DNA of 64,000 bases from Clostridium sp. UBA4548 (GCF_002387895.1 NZ_DGLI01000001.1:73705-137704); one strand, 5' to 3'. Shown: positions 1 to 10,009, counted from the first letter of the stretch. Notes: generated by a model from the letters alone, not told the origin. Numbers and translations: made by a program.

Positions 1-159
1 TCAAAAAATAAGTAAGTCAATTTGTTCGCCTATTTTGTGTTATACTGCGTCAACAGGTTCCTTGCCTACCTCAAAATATCCTTCACATCTTTGATTTATT
101 ATTTATTTTCAGATACCTTACACCTATTAGACTTTAATAGCCATCAAAGGGTTTTAAAA

Positions 160-203
160 ATCATAAAAAATCTGCAGAAGAATAAAAATTCTACTGCAGA
201 TTT
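160..203 (-). terminator. intrinsic terminator of the lipoprotein gene
   Basis: Inverted repeat AAATCTGCAG / CTGCAGATTT (168-177 and 194-203) with a partly paired interior. Read on the minus strand the stem is followed by a run of T. It lies about 130 bases past the stop of the minus-strand lipoprotein gene. No convincing gene is seen in bases 1-329. Confidence 0.65.
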
Positions 204-329
204 ATGTGCTAAATCAATAAGCTTTATTTTAACTACTATCCTTTTGAATTTTACCTCTAATATAAATTGATGAATTATAAATTATCCTTATGACATATTG
301 ACTTATAATTAACTTGTTTATAGATTTCT

Positions 330-833
330 TTACTTGAACTTTACCACTACTTCCCCTTCAGTAGTTTCATCACCAACAACTTTAACAGTATACTCTTCTA
401 CTTCATTAGCTTTTACTTCAATGGTTTCTTCCTTATTTGCATCTAGTGATTTAATTACATCACTATTTTTATCTAACACTAAAAGTATTAACTTACCTGA
501 CTCAACTTTTGAGTTGCACTGTAGTGTTACACTTTCATCTTTGCTTAGCTTAAACTTTGACATAGTATGAACCCCAGTGAATTTTTTAAACTTTAGTTTC
601 CATGAATCATTAGTGTCTTGAGGCATAAACATGACTCCACTCTTTTCATCCTCAGAATTTTTAATATTAAATTTACTTAAATCTACAGTGGTTATTAAGT
701 TTTTCTTGTTTTCAACTTTAGCTTCATTATTAGCTTTGTTCACTTGATTTACCTTTTCATTACCACCTTTACTGCATCCTGAAAGTGACAGTAACATCCC
801 TACAGATAATATAATTAATAATTTTTTTCTCAT
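330..833 (-). CDS. putative lipoprotein, 167 aa
   Basis: The protein starts MRKKLLIILSVGML and has a lipobox LSGC at residues 17-20, so it should be cleaved and lipid-anchored at Cys20 on the outer face of the membrane. A Lys/Asn/Glu-rich linker (about 22-45) follows. The remaining ~120 residues are predicted beta-rich and contain no motif I recognise; the C-terminal third (EEYTVKVVGDETTEGEVVVKF) resembles a small Ig-like or pre-peptidase-type sandwich, which is only inference. The start ATG has a good site, AGGGGG, 6 bases upstream. It is monocistronic, with its own terminator downstream and a 190-base gap from the LevR-type regulator upstream. Function unknown. Confidence 0.8.
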   Translation of the reverse strand: MRKKLLIILSVGMLLSLSGCSKGGNEKVNQVNKANNEAKVENKKNLITTVDLSKFNIKNSEDEKSGVMFMPQDTNDSWKLKFKKFTGVHTMSKFKLSKDESVTLQCNSKVESGKLILLVLDKNSDVIKSLDANKEETIEVKANEVEEYTVKVVGDETTEGEVVVKFK

Positions 834-1024
834 GATACCCCCTACTTAACCATACATTACTTCTACTTAATACTTCTATTAAGAAATCACTTCAAATTTA
901 GGTTATATACTCCAAGAGTGGTCCCTCAATAAAGAATTAAAGTAAGGAAATTTCTACATATATCCATACCTTAGTTCACCCTAGGGTGTGTTATAAGTAA
1001 TATATATCCTTCTTAAATCCTATG

Positions 1025-3694
1025 CTAATTTCCCATTTTAAAGTAGCTCATTATATAACAGATTTCATCTGATAGGATATATACATCATATTTTTTATTT
1101 AATTCATTGCACCCCTTCTTCACAGCTCTATAAAGTTCTAGGTTAGCTCTTATATATTCCTCACTTCCTTGAAATTCTATTATAGAATCACCAGCTTTAA
1201 GCCTTTCAATCATACAACCTATATGAAGGGTTGTACCTATTAAAACTTCCCTGTCCATCTTTATATTTAGAGCATCTTCAATTTCATTTATAAATCTCCT
1301 AATATCCTTAAACGCCTCCGCCCCATCTATGGTTTTAAGCTGATTTTTTAAGGTATCTCCCATTTTAATATAGGTAGTTTCAATATCTATGAGCTGTTGA
1401 ATTTCTTCTATAGCTTTTCCACTTATAATTTCATGAAGTCCAAAATGTTTTATTTGCTTATTTATGTCGAAGGAACTAACTATACAAAGGATATTTTTTT
1501 CCCGGGAAATAGCCTTAATCCTTGAATTAATATTGTCCTTTGATACTAAATTGAAAGGAATTAGTTCTAGTAGATTGCTGTCATATCTAAGATTCTTATC
1601 TAGTAATTCTTTGATAGCTCTTGCACTACCTTCACCAGTGGTACAAACAGTTATAATAGCCATTTTATCTTCAAAGGTGCTTAAATCCTGAATTAGTGAA
1701 ATATCCTGTTCAATTAAACTATTAACATTTATGGTTTCCTTATAAATCTGGTCTAAAGAAGAGCCTAGCATAGCTTTTCTTGCTGCCTCTAAAACATGGA
1801 GAGTACTCACCAATGGAATGGTTTTTGTTTTAATTGAAAATTCTTTTTCTAGCTCCTCTCCAAAGGTTGTTAAAGATCCCATGTCTACCAAAATCATCAT
1901 ATCTGAAGTTATATTATTTTCCTTCACCATAGTCTTTAATCTTTGAAGCACTTGCTGAGGTTTCTCCTCCAGAGGAGCATTTATACCAATAACATGATTT
2001 ATTCCTAGAAGCTTATTTGCCACCTCTGCCATGGAAGTTGCAGTACCATTTCCATGAGCAATAACAACAACTTTTACTTCTTCCTCATACTTTATGCTAT
2101 CTTTTTCATCATATACTAAAAACAATGCAATAAATCCTGCTTCATCAATAGGCATGGTGATATCAAGAGTTCTTTCTATTATGTTTAAGCATTCTAGTGC
2201 CACTGAAAACTCGTCACCATGGTCTGTTCTTATTTTATTTAGTTGAGGATTTATTATTCTTTTATTCCTTTTAACTCTTTCAATTGCATTTGCTATGTGA
2301 GCCGCCATACCAAAATAAATCTTTTGATTTAAAACTCTTTTAAATCTTTCTTCACAAAAGGTCATTATGTGCTGCACTACACTTGCAATCTCAGGAGCTA
2401 TAATATTCTCTAGGCTCCATAAATCCGTTCTCTTACTTACATTATGAATATATTTAGCAAAATAATCCTCAATATCTCTTCCCATTTCCCTTTCAAATTC
2501 ATTCCCCTTTATGCCCTTTGCCTTAAGTTCATGAACTCTCATGGAAATCATATCATATATGGTGTCTTCATTGTTATCTTCTTGAAAAAGAATTCCCTCA
2601 TTATTATTATTGAAAATACAGTACCTTTTATTGAAACCTATGAGCTTGTTCCATATTTGCCTATGATCAGTTTCTCTGTATAAACCTTCTCTAATATAGA
2701 TAGGAAGCTCTGAGCTATTTACTTTTATTTCACCTTTTTTCCCAGCAGCAAAATCTGCATAAGCTTTAGCACAAGCAAGTTGAATGTCTGTTTTAAGTTG
2801 TCCTATATTGTTTGTACAGTCATAACTTAAAAAAGCCCTCATAGAATTTACGGAGACTTTTATTTCTTTCTCCAGTCTAGTGGACTCCTCCTTGAAGAAA
2901 CCACTAATAAGGTTAAACCTCTCCTCCACACTTCTTTCCCCTAAGGCTGGTATTTTAATCACCATGGGAATTCTTCTAGTAAAGGTCCTTAGAAGAGTTG
3001 ACTCAGGATTTTCTGTAGTTGCACATATAATGAGCACCGTTGCTCTTCTTTCTTGTTCCGTTTCCCCAAGCCTTCTATATATTCCCTTATCCATAAAGGT
3101 AAAGAATATTTCCTGTCCCTCTGGTGGTAGCCTATGAACCTCATCAAGAAATAACACTCCTCCATTAGCCTTTTCAATAAGCCCTTGCTTATCTGAATCT
3201 GCCCCTGTATAAGCACCCTTTTTAGTTCCAAAAAGCTGACTAATTAAAAGCTGAGGGTTATTAGCGTAGTCAGCACAGTTAAAGATAACAAAGGGGGCAT
3301 TATTTTGAAGTTTTTTTGTCTCTACAGCATATTTATGTATAAGAGATGCAAACATGGACTTTCCAACTCCAGTGTCTCCAAGGATTAAAATATTCATGCC
3401 CCTAGGAGGATAAAGCACCGCCGCCTTAGCCTGCTCCACTGCTGTAAAAAGACTCTCATTTAACTTTGAAAACTTATCAATGGTAAAAGAAAATCTTTCA
3501 GCAGACTGCTCTTTTAAAATACTAAATATCACAGGTCTTCCACTGCTTTTAGAAACCCTGCCCTCTTCACATAATTTATTTAAATCACTACTCACATTGG
3601 CTCTGCTTAAATCTAGATCCTCTGCAATTTCTATAGCCGTTGCCCCTTTTTCATATTCCTTAAGCTTTTCATAAATAGCATCAATTCTCTTCAA
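1025..3694 (-). CDS. LevR-type sigma-54 activator with PTS regulation domains, 889 aa
   Basis: Transcription activator of sigma-54 promoters controlled by the phosphotransferase system. Order seen: N-terminal winged helix (about 1-60); AAA+ domain with Walker A GDTGVGKS (106-113), the sigma-54 contact loop GAYTGA (160-165) and Walker B LFLDEVHRLP (181-190); PRD-type helical domain (about 430-540); EIIA-mannose-like domain beginning near VVVIAHGNGTATS; an EIIB-like stretch with VCTTGEGSA; and a second PRD ending the protein. This is the LevR/ManR architecture and length. The TTG start at 3694 is preceded by GGGGGTGA. No PTS operon lies next to it in the window, which is unusual because such regulators normally sit beside a mannose-family PTS; its target may lie elsewhere. 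Unlike NtrC, no receiver domain is present. Confidence 0.93.
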   Translation of the reverse strand: MKRIDAIYEKLKEYEKGATAIEIAEDLDLSRANVSSDLNKLCEEGRVSKSSGRPVIFSILKEQSAERFSFTIDKFSKLNESLFTAVEQAKAAVLYPPRGMNILILGDTGVGKSMFASLIHKYAVETKKLQNNAPFVIFNCADYANNPQLLISQLFGTKKGAYTGADSDKQGLIEKANGGVLFLDEVHRLPPEGQEIFFTFMDKGIYRRLGETEQERRATVLIICATTENPESTLLRTFTRRIPMVIKIPALGERSVEERFNLISGFFKEESTRLEKEIKVSVNSMRAFLSYDCTNNIGQLKTDIQLACAKAYADFAAGKKGEIKVNSSELPIYIREGLYRETDHRQIWNKLIGFNKRYCIFNNNNEGILFQEDNNEDTIYDMISMRVHELKAKGIKGNEFEREMGRDIEDYFAKYIHNVSKRTDLWSLENIIAPEIASVVQHIMTFCEERFKRVLNQKIYFGMAAHIANAIERVKRNKRIINPQLNKIRTDHGDEFSVALECLNIIERTLDITMPIDEAGFIALFLVYDEKDSIKYEEEVKVVVIAHGNGTATSMAEVANKLLGINHVIGINAPLEEKPQQVLQRLKTMVKENNITSDMMILVDMGSLTTFGEELEKEFSIKTKTIPLVSTLHVLEAARKAMLGSSLDQIYKETINVNSLIEQDISLIQDLSTFEDKMAIITVCTTGEGSARAIKELLDKNLRYDSNLLELIPFNLVSKDNINSRIKAISREKNILCIVSSFDINKQIKHFGLHEIISGKAIEEIQQLIDIETTYIKMGDTLKNQLKTIDGAEAFKDIRRFINEIEDALNIKMDREVLIGTTLHIGCMIERLKAGDSIIEFQGSEEYIRANLELYRAVKKGCNELNKKYDVYILSDEICYIMSYFKMGN

Positions 3695-3761
3695 GTTCTC
3701 ACCCCCATTTAGCTGATTTGACTATATTCATAATTTATTTTCTTAGTGTTTTATTATGCTA

Positions 3762-4270
3762 TTACTCAGTAAGACTTTCTAAAAAGTCACTCTGTTGTTG
3801 AATAAATAAGTCATTTCTAATACTATGTCCAAGTATGTTTGCACGAAAAAAAATGACCTGAGCCATAAACCATAATTGCCTACCTATAGCAAGGAAAGCT
3901 ATGGCTTCCTCGTCTTTTTCAGAAAGTCCTTTTACCTGCTTATACGATTTCAAGAATTCTTTCCATATAATTTGGGGCTGGCCCACTCTCTTCAGACTCC
4001 AATAATAAACTGCAAGATCATAAGCTATATAGCCAGGACTACATTCATCAAAATCAAATAGAGTAATTTTTTCATTATCATCTATATGGCAGTTACCACT
4101 AAATAGGTCAACATGGCAAACACCTTGCTCTAAGTCATTCTCTCTTCTAGCTAGTCTTGATTTTACTTTTTCTGAAACATACTTATATGGATATTAAAAT
4201 CCACAAGTATCCAATAATCGGTAATTTTTTTCTCTAATAATATAGCTTCATAATAACTGTAAAGGTTACT
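3762..4270 (-). pseudogene. broken aminoglycoside phosphotransferase/choline kinase-family gene
   Basis: The minus strand encodes the catalytic C-terminal half of an APH-family kinase: the loop HVDLFSGN (normally HGDLHxxN) followed by the metal-binding ITLFDFDEC, then a helical tail ending ESLTE. Upstream the frame is closed by a TAA near 4188, while a different frame continues the similarity (YYEAILLEKKITDYW), showing a frameshift at about 4165-4190. The N-terminal ATP-binding lobe is missing altogether. No start codon with a ribosome binding site is available. Therefore it is a dead remnant, not a short gene. Substrate cannot be told. Confidence 0.75.
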
Positions 4271-4615
4271 TTAGCTATATTAAAAATATATTTTCCTTGT
4301 TTAAAATTAATTATCAAAATTAATCTTTGTACTTATAATTCTAATAAACCTATAGCCAAATGTCTAAGATATTTTACTGATTTTTAAAAATTTTTCAACA
4401 ATATCTTCTGATTGTGACCATAAAATTAGATAAAGATTCTAAAATCGATACTATGTAACTAATGAAATTTTAAATAAAAGGAAAACTCCTTGAGGATTGA
4501 ATAATAGAGTATTAAGATTAAAAGGGATTGTAATATATAACCTTGTGTTGATATGGACTTGTGATATAATTTAATTGGTATTTCAACTGAGCAATCTTAT
4601 ATATTAATAATTATC
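4271..4615. other. gene-free stretch
   Basis: AT-rich spacer between the APH remnant and the Cys-rich gene. Both strands are full of stops and no structured element stands out. The promoter for the downstream gene is presumably near 4550-4590 (TTGTGATATAATTT contains TATAAT), but the -35 is weak. Confidence 0.4.
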
Positions 4616-4627
4616 GAGGTGATTTTT

Positions 4628-4951
4628 TTGGAATGTATTGAAATTAGTCAGGAGAAAAAAGAAAAGTATCTTGAAATGGTGAAAGAATGCAGAGAAATGA
4701 TAAATACAGAAAAGTATAGACATTGTACATGCCCTAAGACAAAGTGTGAATGGCATGGAAAATGTTTTGAATGTGTTCTTTTACATAGAGTAAATCAGGA
4801 TCATATTCCGTGTTGTTTACAGCCAATGCTACGTAATAAAATCAAAGAACTTGCAAAAGTAGCTGAAATGATTACTGAGCCTAAACCCCTAACACCTGGA
4901 GAGTATTGGGATTATGTAAATGAAGTATGTCCTAATGAAAATGACAAATAA
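4628..4951 (+). CDS. small Cys-rich protein, DUF6485-like, 107 aa
   Basis: The protein has a Cys/His cluster in its middle: CTCPKTKCEWHGKCFEC, then VLLHR and PCC. The spacing resembles the DUF6485 small proteins of anaerobes (CTCxxxxCxxxGxCxxC...H), likely a metal-binding or redox site; this assignment is from memory. I place the start at TTG 4628 because GAGGTGA sits 6-8 bases before it, whereas the GTG at 4619 is inside that ribosome binding site. It is a single gene on the plus strand. Reaction and partners unknown. Confidence 0.7.
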   Translation: MECIEISQEKKEKYLEMVKECREMINTEKYRHCTCPKTKCEWHGKCFECVLLHRVNQDHIPCCLQPMLRNKIKELAKVAEMITEPKPLTPGEYWDYVNEVCPNENDK

Positions 4952-5418
4952 AGAAAAATAATATATAATTTGATATTAATTTATTCATAACTTTTTATCA
5001 CTAAAATATAAAATTAAATAAACTTTCGAACACTAAAGATAAAATAGCTCCTTAGTATATCTTTGTATATGACATGTTGTTTGAATTAAGAGGAACATAA
5101 ATATTTCATATGTTGATGATGTGTAACTCTTATGTAAAAACCACTTCTTGAAAGAAATAATTAATATACGTTAAAGTGACCTATCTATATGGTCTAGGAA
5201 TATAGAAATAAGTAATATTAATAAACAGAAATAATTAGAAAAAATATGAAACTAACTATTTAATATAAGGAAGATACGATGATAACCCATTCAAGAAAAA
5301 ACTTGGTATAACAGACGAAAGATTTAGGGAAATTTCAAAAGCTTTATTGAATATTTAAATAAACTAAATTACTATAGTCTTACTTAGTAAAGAAAAAATA
5401 AAAATCAAATAATTTACA
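4952..5418. other. spacer with a short decayed coding scrap
   Basis: A 29-codon plus-strand frame at 5269-5358, bounded by stops, reads GRYDDNPFKKKLGITDERF and looks protein-like, with no start codon. It may be the tail of a lost gene. Nothing else is recognisable before the terminator at 5420. Confidence 0.3.
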
Positions 5419-5419
5419 A

Positions 5420-5457
5420 AACACCGTATTATTCAGATGAATTTTACGGTGTTTTTT
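5420..5457 (+). terminator. intrinsic terminator
   Basis: Stem AACACCGTA / TACGGTGTT (5420-5428 and 5445-5453) followed by TTTTTT. A second copy of the same hairpin with compensating changes lies at 36968-37008. Confidence 0.75.
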
Positions 5458-5518
5458 CTAAATTTCAAAATTGAATTTGCGTTTTTTATAATTAAAGATA
5501 AAGGCTATTCTTATACTC

Positions 5519-6535
5519 TTATCTAGAGTGCCAAAGCTTCAGTAATTCTTTCTCTTTATAACTAGTTATTCCAGCCTTAAAACTATATCCTTTAGGTCTA
5601 GACTTAGCCCAATTTAAAGTATCTGCTATTGTTTCTTCTAAAGGTTTAAAGCTAAGGCCTTTCTTCAAAGCTTTAGTAATATCAACACCTAAAAAACCTG
5701 GAATTTTTAACTTATCTGGAATCCATAATGGCATTTCACTCCAGTATTGTACCTCCTTATCAAAGAGGAAGTTCTCCTGTACCCAAGTCAAGGTTGCATT
5801 GCTTTTACTAACTTCCTTACACTTTTCTAATAACTCTTCCATGGTAAGTTCACAATCTGGTCCTGTGGCATTATACTCTCCAACTATGGCTTCTTCGCTG
5901 GCTTTAACAATCCATTGTGCCAAATCTTCAACATTAATGAATTGGATTAAAGCATCCTTCCTTCCTGGACAAAATACTTCTCCCCCCTTTGAAATCCTAT
6001 CTATCCAGTAGGTAAATCTATCAGTTGGGTCAAACTGTCCTACTATAAGTCCTGGTCTCACATTTAACACCTGTCCAGGCATTGCCTTCTTTGCAGCTTC
6101 TTCACATAAATGTTTTAAAGCTCCGTAATACTTCATTACAGATTCTCCACTCTCATCTAACCTTACTTCCTCTAGCTCTTCCTTTGTCATGGTCTCAATT
6201 TTGCTATCTTCGTTAATGTTGCGCTTTTCTAAGTCTGAATATACCGATATACTAGAAACAAAGGTATAATGCGTACAGGAGTCTGCTAAAATTCTTGCAG
6301 ATTTTTCTACTTCCCAAGGCACATATCCACTGGTATCAATGACTCTATCCCACACTCGTCCCTTTAGAGTATCTAAGTTATTTGCCCTATCCCCTATTAA
6401 ATGTTCCACTTTAGCATTAATATCTATTTTTTCTCTTCCTCTTGTAAAAATAGTTACCTGGTGTCCCTGATCTAAAGCTTTATTAACTATATGTCTTCCT
6501 AGAAACTTTGTTCCTCCAAGTATCAAATATTTCAT
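5519..6535 (-). CDS. NAD-dependent epimerase/dehydratase-type SDR, 338 aa
   Basis: An extended short-chain dehydrogenase fold. The N-terminal Rossmann glycine motif GGTKFLGRH binds NAD(P); a downstream YGALK (YxxxK) is the catalytic Tyr-Lys pair, with SSISVYS providing the preceding Ser. The C-terminal part has the usual epimerase features (RPGLIVGQFDPTDRF). The same family includes plant-type mRNA-binding/epimerase-like proteins, and the sugar or other substrate cannot be told. Start chosen at ATG 6535 with GGGGGTGA 5 bases upstream; the GTG at 6544 lies within that site. Monocistronic, tail-to-tail with the plus-strand unit before it. Confidence 0.85.
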   Translation of the reverse strand: MKYLILGGTKFLGRHIVNKALDQGHQVTIFTRGREKIDINAKVEHLIGDRANNLDTLKGRVWDRVIDTSGYVPWEVEKSARILADSCTHYTFVSSISVYSDLEKRNINEDSKIETMTKEELEEVRLDESGESVMKYYGALKHLCEEAAKKAMPGQVLNVRPGLIVGQFDPTDRFTYWIDRISKGGEVFCPGRKDALIQFINVEDLAQWIVKASEEAIVGEYNATGPDCELTMEELLEKCKEVSKSNATLTWVQENFLFDKEVQYWSEMPLWIPDKLKIPGFLGVDITKALKKGLSFKPLEETIADTLNWAKSRPKGYSFKAGITSYKEKELLKLWHSR

Positions 6536-6687
6536 AATATTCACCCCCGAATTTAGTAACCCTACTTTTAAAAATACTTCTATTAATCTATAATTACCGT
6601 ATTCATCTAATTAAGCAAAGCTAAATAAACCTTAAATATCTTTAGTAATATTATAGCATAAGGTTACATGTGGTAAAATTAAGAAAT

Positions 6688-7629
6688 TTATTCCCCATAG
6701 TTATCTATTATTTTCTGTGCTTCTTTGCATAAAAACTCCTTCATTTCCTCTGGTTCAATTACTTTAACCTGATTACCTAGTTGCATGAAAAACCTCCCTG
6801 TATATTCTAAGTCACTATAGTCTATTATTTCATCAATATAGCCACCCTCTCCATTAGGGTTCATCACAATACTATCGCCTAGATAGGGATTATTTCTGCA
6901 TTCCCTTACCCCTAGGTCTGTTAAGGTCACATATAGCCTTATGGGTTTAATGATTTTATAGGAATCTATGCATTCTTTTAAGGAAATATCTAAGTCTTTA
7001 TGCTGTGTATTAGTATCCTGTAAATCTAAGATTCTATCTACCCTAAAATGTCTTATATCCTCACAGCCAAAATCATAGGCTGGTACATACCAAAATCCGT
7101 GGTTGCTGTATATGCCGATTGGAACTATTCTATAGTTTTTGTTTCCGTTTTTTGAGGAATATTTTATATTTATAATTTGCTTTTCTAAGGAGCACTTTAA
7201 TAACTCCTTTATGTAAGGAGCTTCAATTTCTCTTTTATGATTCCAAAAGATTAAGGAGGACTCCATTTTATCCACAATACTTTGAAGATCTTCTGGAAGC
7301 TTTGTGTAAAGTTTTCGTGACACTGAATTTATATCAATTTCAAAGGGAATGGTTTTATAGTGTTTAAGAGATTGAAAAGCAAAGAATATGGCAAGTGCTT
7401 CATCTTCATTAAAGTTAATTGGAGGAAGCATCCTCGTTGATAGTACTCTATAGCCTCCATCTTTTCCTTGCTCTGTATATAAATACACTCCCATATCTGA
7501 TAGTTCTGTCAAATATCTATGGGCAGTTCTTACTGAAATATTAAATTCTTCAGCCACTTCTTTGGCAGTAAATCGCTTCTTTGTGTTTACATATTGTAAT
7601 AATTCAAATAACTTTTGTGCCTTACTCAT
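6688..7629 (-). CDS. YafY/DeoR-type regulator with WYL domain, 313 aa
   Basis: N-terminal winged helix (residues about 8-62, with FTAKEVAEEFNISVRTAHRYL as its core helices) followed by a WYL domain around 140-230 (RIVPIGIYSNHGFWYVPAYD, RHFRVDRI) that senses a ligand in this family, and a WCX C-terminal extension. It is divergent from the UvrA-like gene at 7721, with about 90 bases between the starts. This regulator-UvrA-like pairing suggests it controls that neighbour, which is inference. Length fits the family. Confidence 0.9.
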   Translation of the reverse strand: MSKAQKLFELLQYVNTKKRFTAKEVAEEFNISVRTAHRYLTELSDMGVYLYTEQGKDGGYRVLSTRMLPPINFNEDEALAIFFAFQSLKHYKTIPFEIDINSVSRKLYTKLPEDLQSIVDKMESSLIFWNHKREIEAPYIKELLKCSLEKQIINIKYSSKNGNKNYRIVPIGIYSNHGFWYVPAYDFGCEDIRHFRVDRILDLQDTNTQHKDLDISLKECIDSYKIIKPIRLYVTLTDLGVRECRNNPYLGDSIVMNPNGEGGYIDEIIDYSDLEYTGRFFMQLGNQVKVIEPEEMKEFLCKEAQKIIDNYGE

Positions 7630-7720
7630 TATTAATTTTCAACCTTTCTTACTTAATCTTGTCAAGTTCTGTCATGTATCCATGATATTCTATACCTATT
7701 ACTTTATCAAGGAGGAAATC

Positions 7721-10009
7721 ATGGATAAAAGCAATATTATTATTTCTGGTGCACGGGAAAAAAACTTAAAAGCTATAGATGTTATCATACCCAAAAATCA
7801 AATTACCACTGTGGTAGGTGTGTCTGGGTCTGGAAAGTCCGCCTTAGTCTTTGATACCGTTGCAGCAGAATCTCAAAGACAATTAAATGAAACTTACTCA
7901 AGTTTTATAAGAAATAGATTGCCTCATTATGGTAAGCCAGAGGTGGATTCTATTAATAATCTCTCCGTATCTATTGTTATTAATCAAAAAAGACTTGGGG
8001 ACAATGCTCGCTCTACAGTGGGAACTGTCACTGATATTTATAGTCTGCTAAGGCTATTGTTTTCAAGAATTGGCACTCCATTTGTGGGATACTCTGATGT
8101 TTTTTCCTTTAATAATCCTCAAGGAATGTGTGGAGAATGTGAGGGCCTTGGCATCGCACAAAGTTTTAGGATAGATCAGCTACTAGATATGAATAAATCC
8201 TTAAATGAAGGTGCAATTTTATTCCCTACTTTTTACCCTGGAGGCTTTCGTTGGAAACGCTATGTTCATACTGGATTATTTGATAATGATAAAAAGCTTA
8301 GGGATTACACTAAAGAGGAGCTAGATACTTTGCTTTATAAATCTGGCTTTAAACCCAAAAACCCAACAAAGGATTGGCCTCCTACCTCCTTTTATGAAGG
8401 TGTAATTCCACGTATTAAAAAAGCATTTCTAACTAAAAGCTGCAGAGATGCAAAGCTATATAAAAATCATATAGCACGAGTAGTCTATGAGGATTTATGC
8501 CCTACCTGCTGTGGAAGTCGCCTAAATTCTAAAGTATTAAGCTGCAAAATAAATGGAAAAACCATTGCAGATTGTGTGAATATGACCATCTCAGATTTAA
8601 TAGACTTTTTGAAAGAAATTAAGGTACCCAGTGTAAGTACAGTTATAGAGTCCCTACTTCAGCAACTGAGTTATGCAAAAGAAGTGGGCCTTGGATATCT
8701 ATCCTTAAGTCGTGGAACTTCCACCTTATCTGGTGGTGAGTCCCAACGTATAAAAATGATACGTCAGCTTGGCAGTAGCTTAAATGGTCTAATTTATATT
8801 TTTGACGAACCAAGCATTGGCCTCCACCCTCATGATATTCTTAGAATTAATAGCTTACTAAAAAGGTTAAAGGAAAAAGGAAATACTATTTTAATTGTGG
8901 AGCATGACCCAGATATTATTAAAATCTCTGATTATCTCCTTGAAATGGGGCCTGGTTCTGGGATTCTAGGTGGAGAAATTATGTTTCAGGGAAGTCTAAG
9001 TGAGCTTTATCATAGCTCTACTTTGACGGCTAAATACCTAAATAGTTCTCATGAAATAAAAAAAATAATTAGGGAACCTAAGGGTTGGTTAGAAATAAAA
9101 AATGGTTCCTTGCATAACCTTCATAATGTTCAGGTGAAAATTCCAAAAGGAGTAATGATTGTGGTAACAGGAGTAGCTGGCTCAGGTAAAAGTACATTGT
9201 TTAATAAACTTCTTCCTGTATATTACCCACAGTGTATTTTAATTAATCAAAAGCCCATTACCACTAACAAGCGTTCTAATATAGCTACCTTTTCAGGTGT
9301 TTTAGATCATATTAGAGATTTATTAGGGGATGAAAATCAGGTTGATGCTTCCCTATTTAGCTTTAATTCAAAAGGTGCTTGCCCAAATTGTAAGGGTTTA
9401 GGAACTGTAGAACTTGATTTAGCCTTTATGGATGCTGTGACAGAGGTTTGCGAAATTTGTAATGGGAAAGGCTTTACGAAAACTGCACTGCAATACTTAT
9501 ATAGTGGGAAAAATATCAGTGATATTTTAAATTTAAGTGTAGTTGAAACCATAGAGTTATTTAGGAATCAATCTTTTGTTAGTAAGCTAAATAAGCTACA
9601 AGACGTGGGCCTTGGATACTTAAAGTTAGGGCAACCACTAACCACTTTATCAGGGGGAGAGCTCCAAAGGCTAAAACTTGCCCTTGAATTACAGGAGAAA
9701 AATCAAATTTATATACTAGATGAGCCAACCACTGGATTGCACCCTTCTGATATTGAAAAGCTATTACTAATATTTGAAAAGTTATTAAGCAATGGCAGCA
9801 CCTTAATTGTTATTGAACATAATTTAGAAATCATGTGTCATGGAGATTGGATAATTGATATGGGACCAGAGGCAGGAGAACTTGGTGGAAACATAATATT
9901 CTCTGGAAAACCTGAAGACATAATTAGTTGCAAGAAATCAATTACGGGGAAGTATATAAAAGATTATATTAATGATTCTAAGTACAAGGTTTATAACTTC
10001 AATTATTAA
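7721..10009 (+). CDS. UvrA-like dual ABC ATPase, shortened, 762 aa
   Basis: Two ABC ATPase halves of the UvrA type. First half: Walker A GVSGSGKSAL, a single zinc-knuckle half CGECEGLG, CPTCCGSRL, signature LSGGESQRIK, Walker B IFDEPSIGLHP. Second half: GVAGSGKSTL, CPNCKGLG...CEICNGKGF, LSGGELQRLK and ILDEPTTGLHP. Canonical UvrA is about 940 aa; this is ~180 residues shorter, mainly in the UvrB-binding/insertion region of the first half, so it is unlikely to be the housekeeping repair protein. Such paralogues are linked to drug or DNA-damage tolerance. Start at ATG 7721 with AAGGAGGAAATC; an upstream in-frame extension has no support. Confidence 0.9.
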   Translation: MDKSNIIISGAREKNLKAIDVIIPKNQITTVVGVSGSGKSALVFDTVAAESQRQLNETYSSFIRNRLPHYGKPEVDSINNLSVSIVINQKRLGDNARSTVGTVTDIYSLLRLLFSRIGTPFVGYSDVFSFNNPQGMCGECEGLGIAQSFRIDQLLDMNKSLNEGAILFPTFYPGGFRWKRYVHTGLFDNDKKLRDYTKEELDTLLYKSGFKPKNPTKDWPPTSFYEGVIPRIKKAFLTKSCRDAKLYKNHIARVVYEDLCPTCCGSRLNSKVLSCKINGKTIADCVNMTISDLIDFLKEIKVPSVSTVIESLLQQLSYAKEVGLGYLSLSRGTSTLSGGESQRIKMIRQLGSSLNGLIYIFDEPSIGLHPHDILRINSLLKRLKEKGNTILIVEHDPDIIKISDYLLEMGPGSGILGGEIMFQGSLSELYHSSTLTAKYLNSSHEIKKIIREPKGWLEIKNGSLHNLHNVQVKIPKGVMIVVTGVAGSGKSTLFNKLLPVYYPQCILINQKPITTNKRSNIATFSGVLDHIRDLLGDENQVDASLFSFNSKGACPNCKGLGTVELDLAFMDAVTEVCEICNGKGFTKTALQYLYSGKNISDILNLSVVETIELFRNQSFVSKLNKLQDVGLGYLKLGQPLTTLSGGELQRLKLALELQEKNQIYILDEPTTGLHPSDIEKLLLIFEKLLSNGSTLIVIEHNLEIMCHGDWIIDMGPEAGELGGNIIFSGKPEDIISCKKSITGKYIKDYINDSKYKVYNFNY

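Noticed and set aside
22..270. 82-codon plus-strand frame at the window start
   Set aside because: No ribosome site, hydrophobic shadow-type composition, and it contains the terminator of the minus-strand gene.
7562..7720. Upstream extension of the UvrA-like protein
   Set aside because: It is antisense to the WYL gene; AAGGAGG at 7709 marks ATG 7721 as the start.
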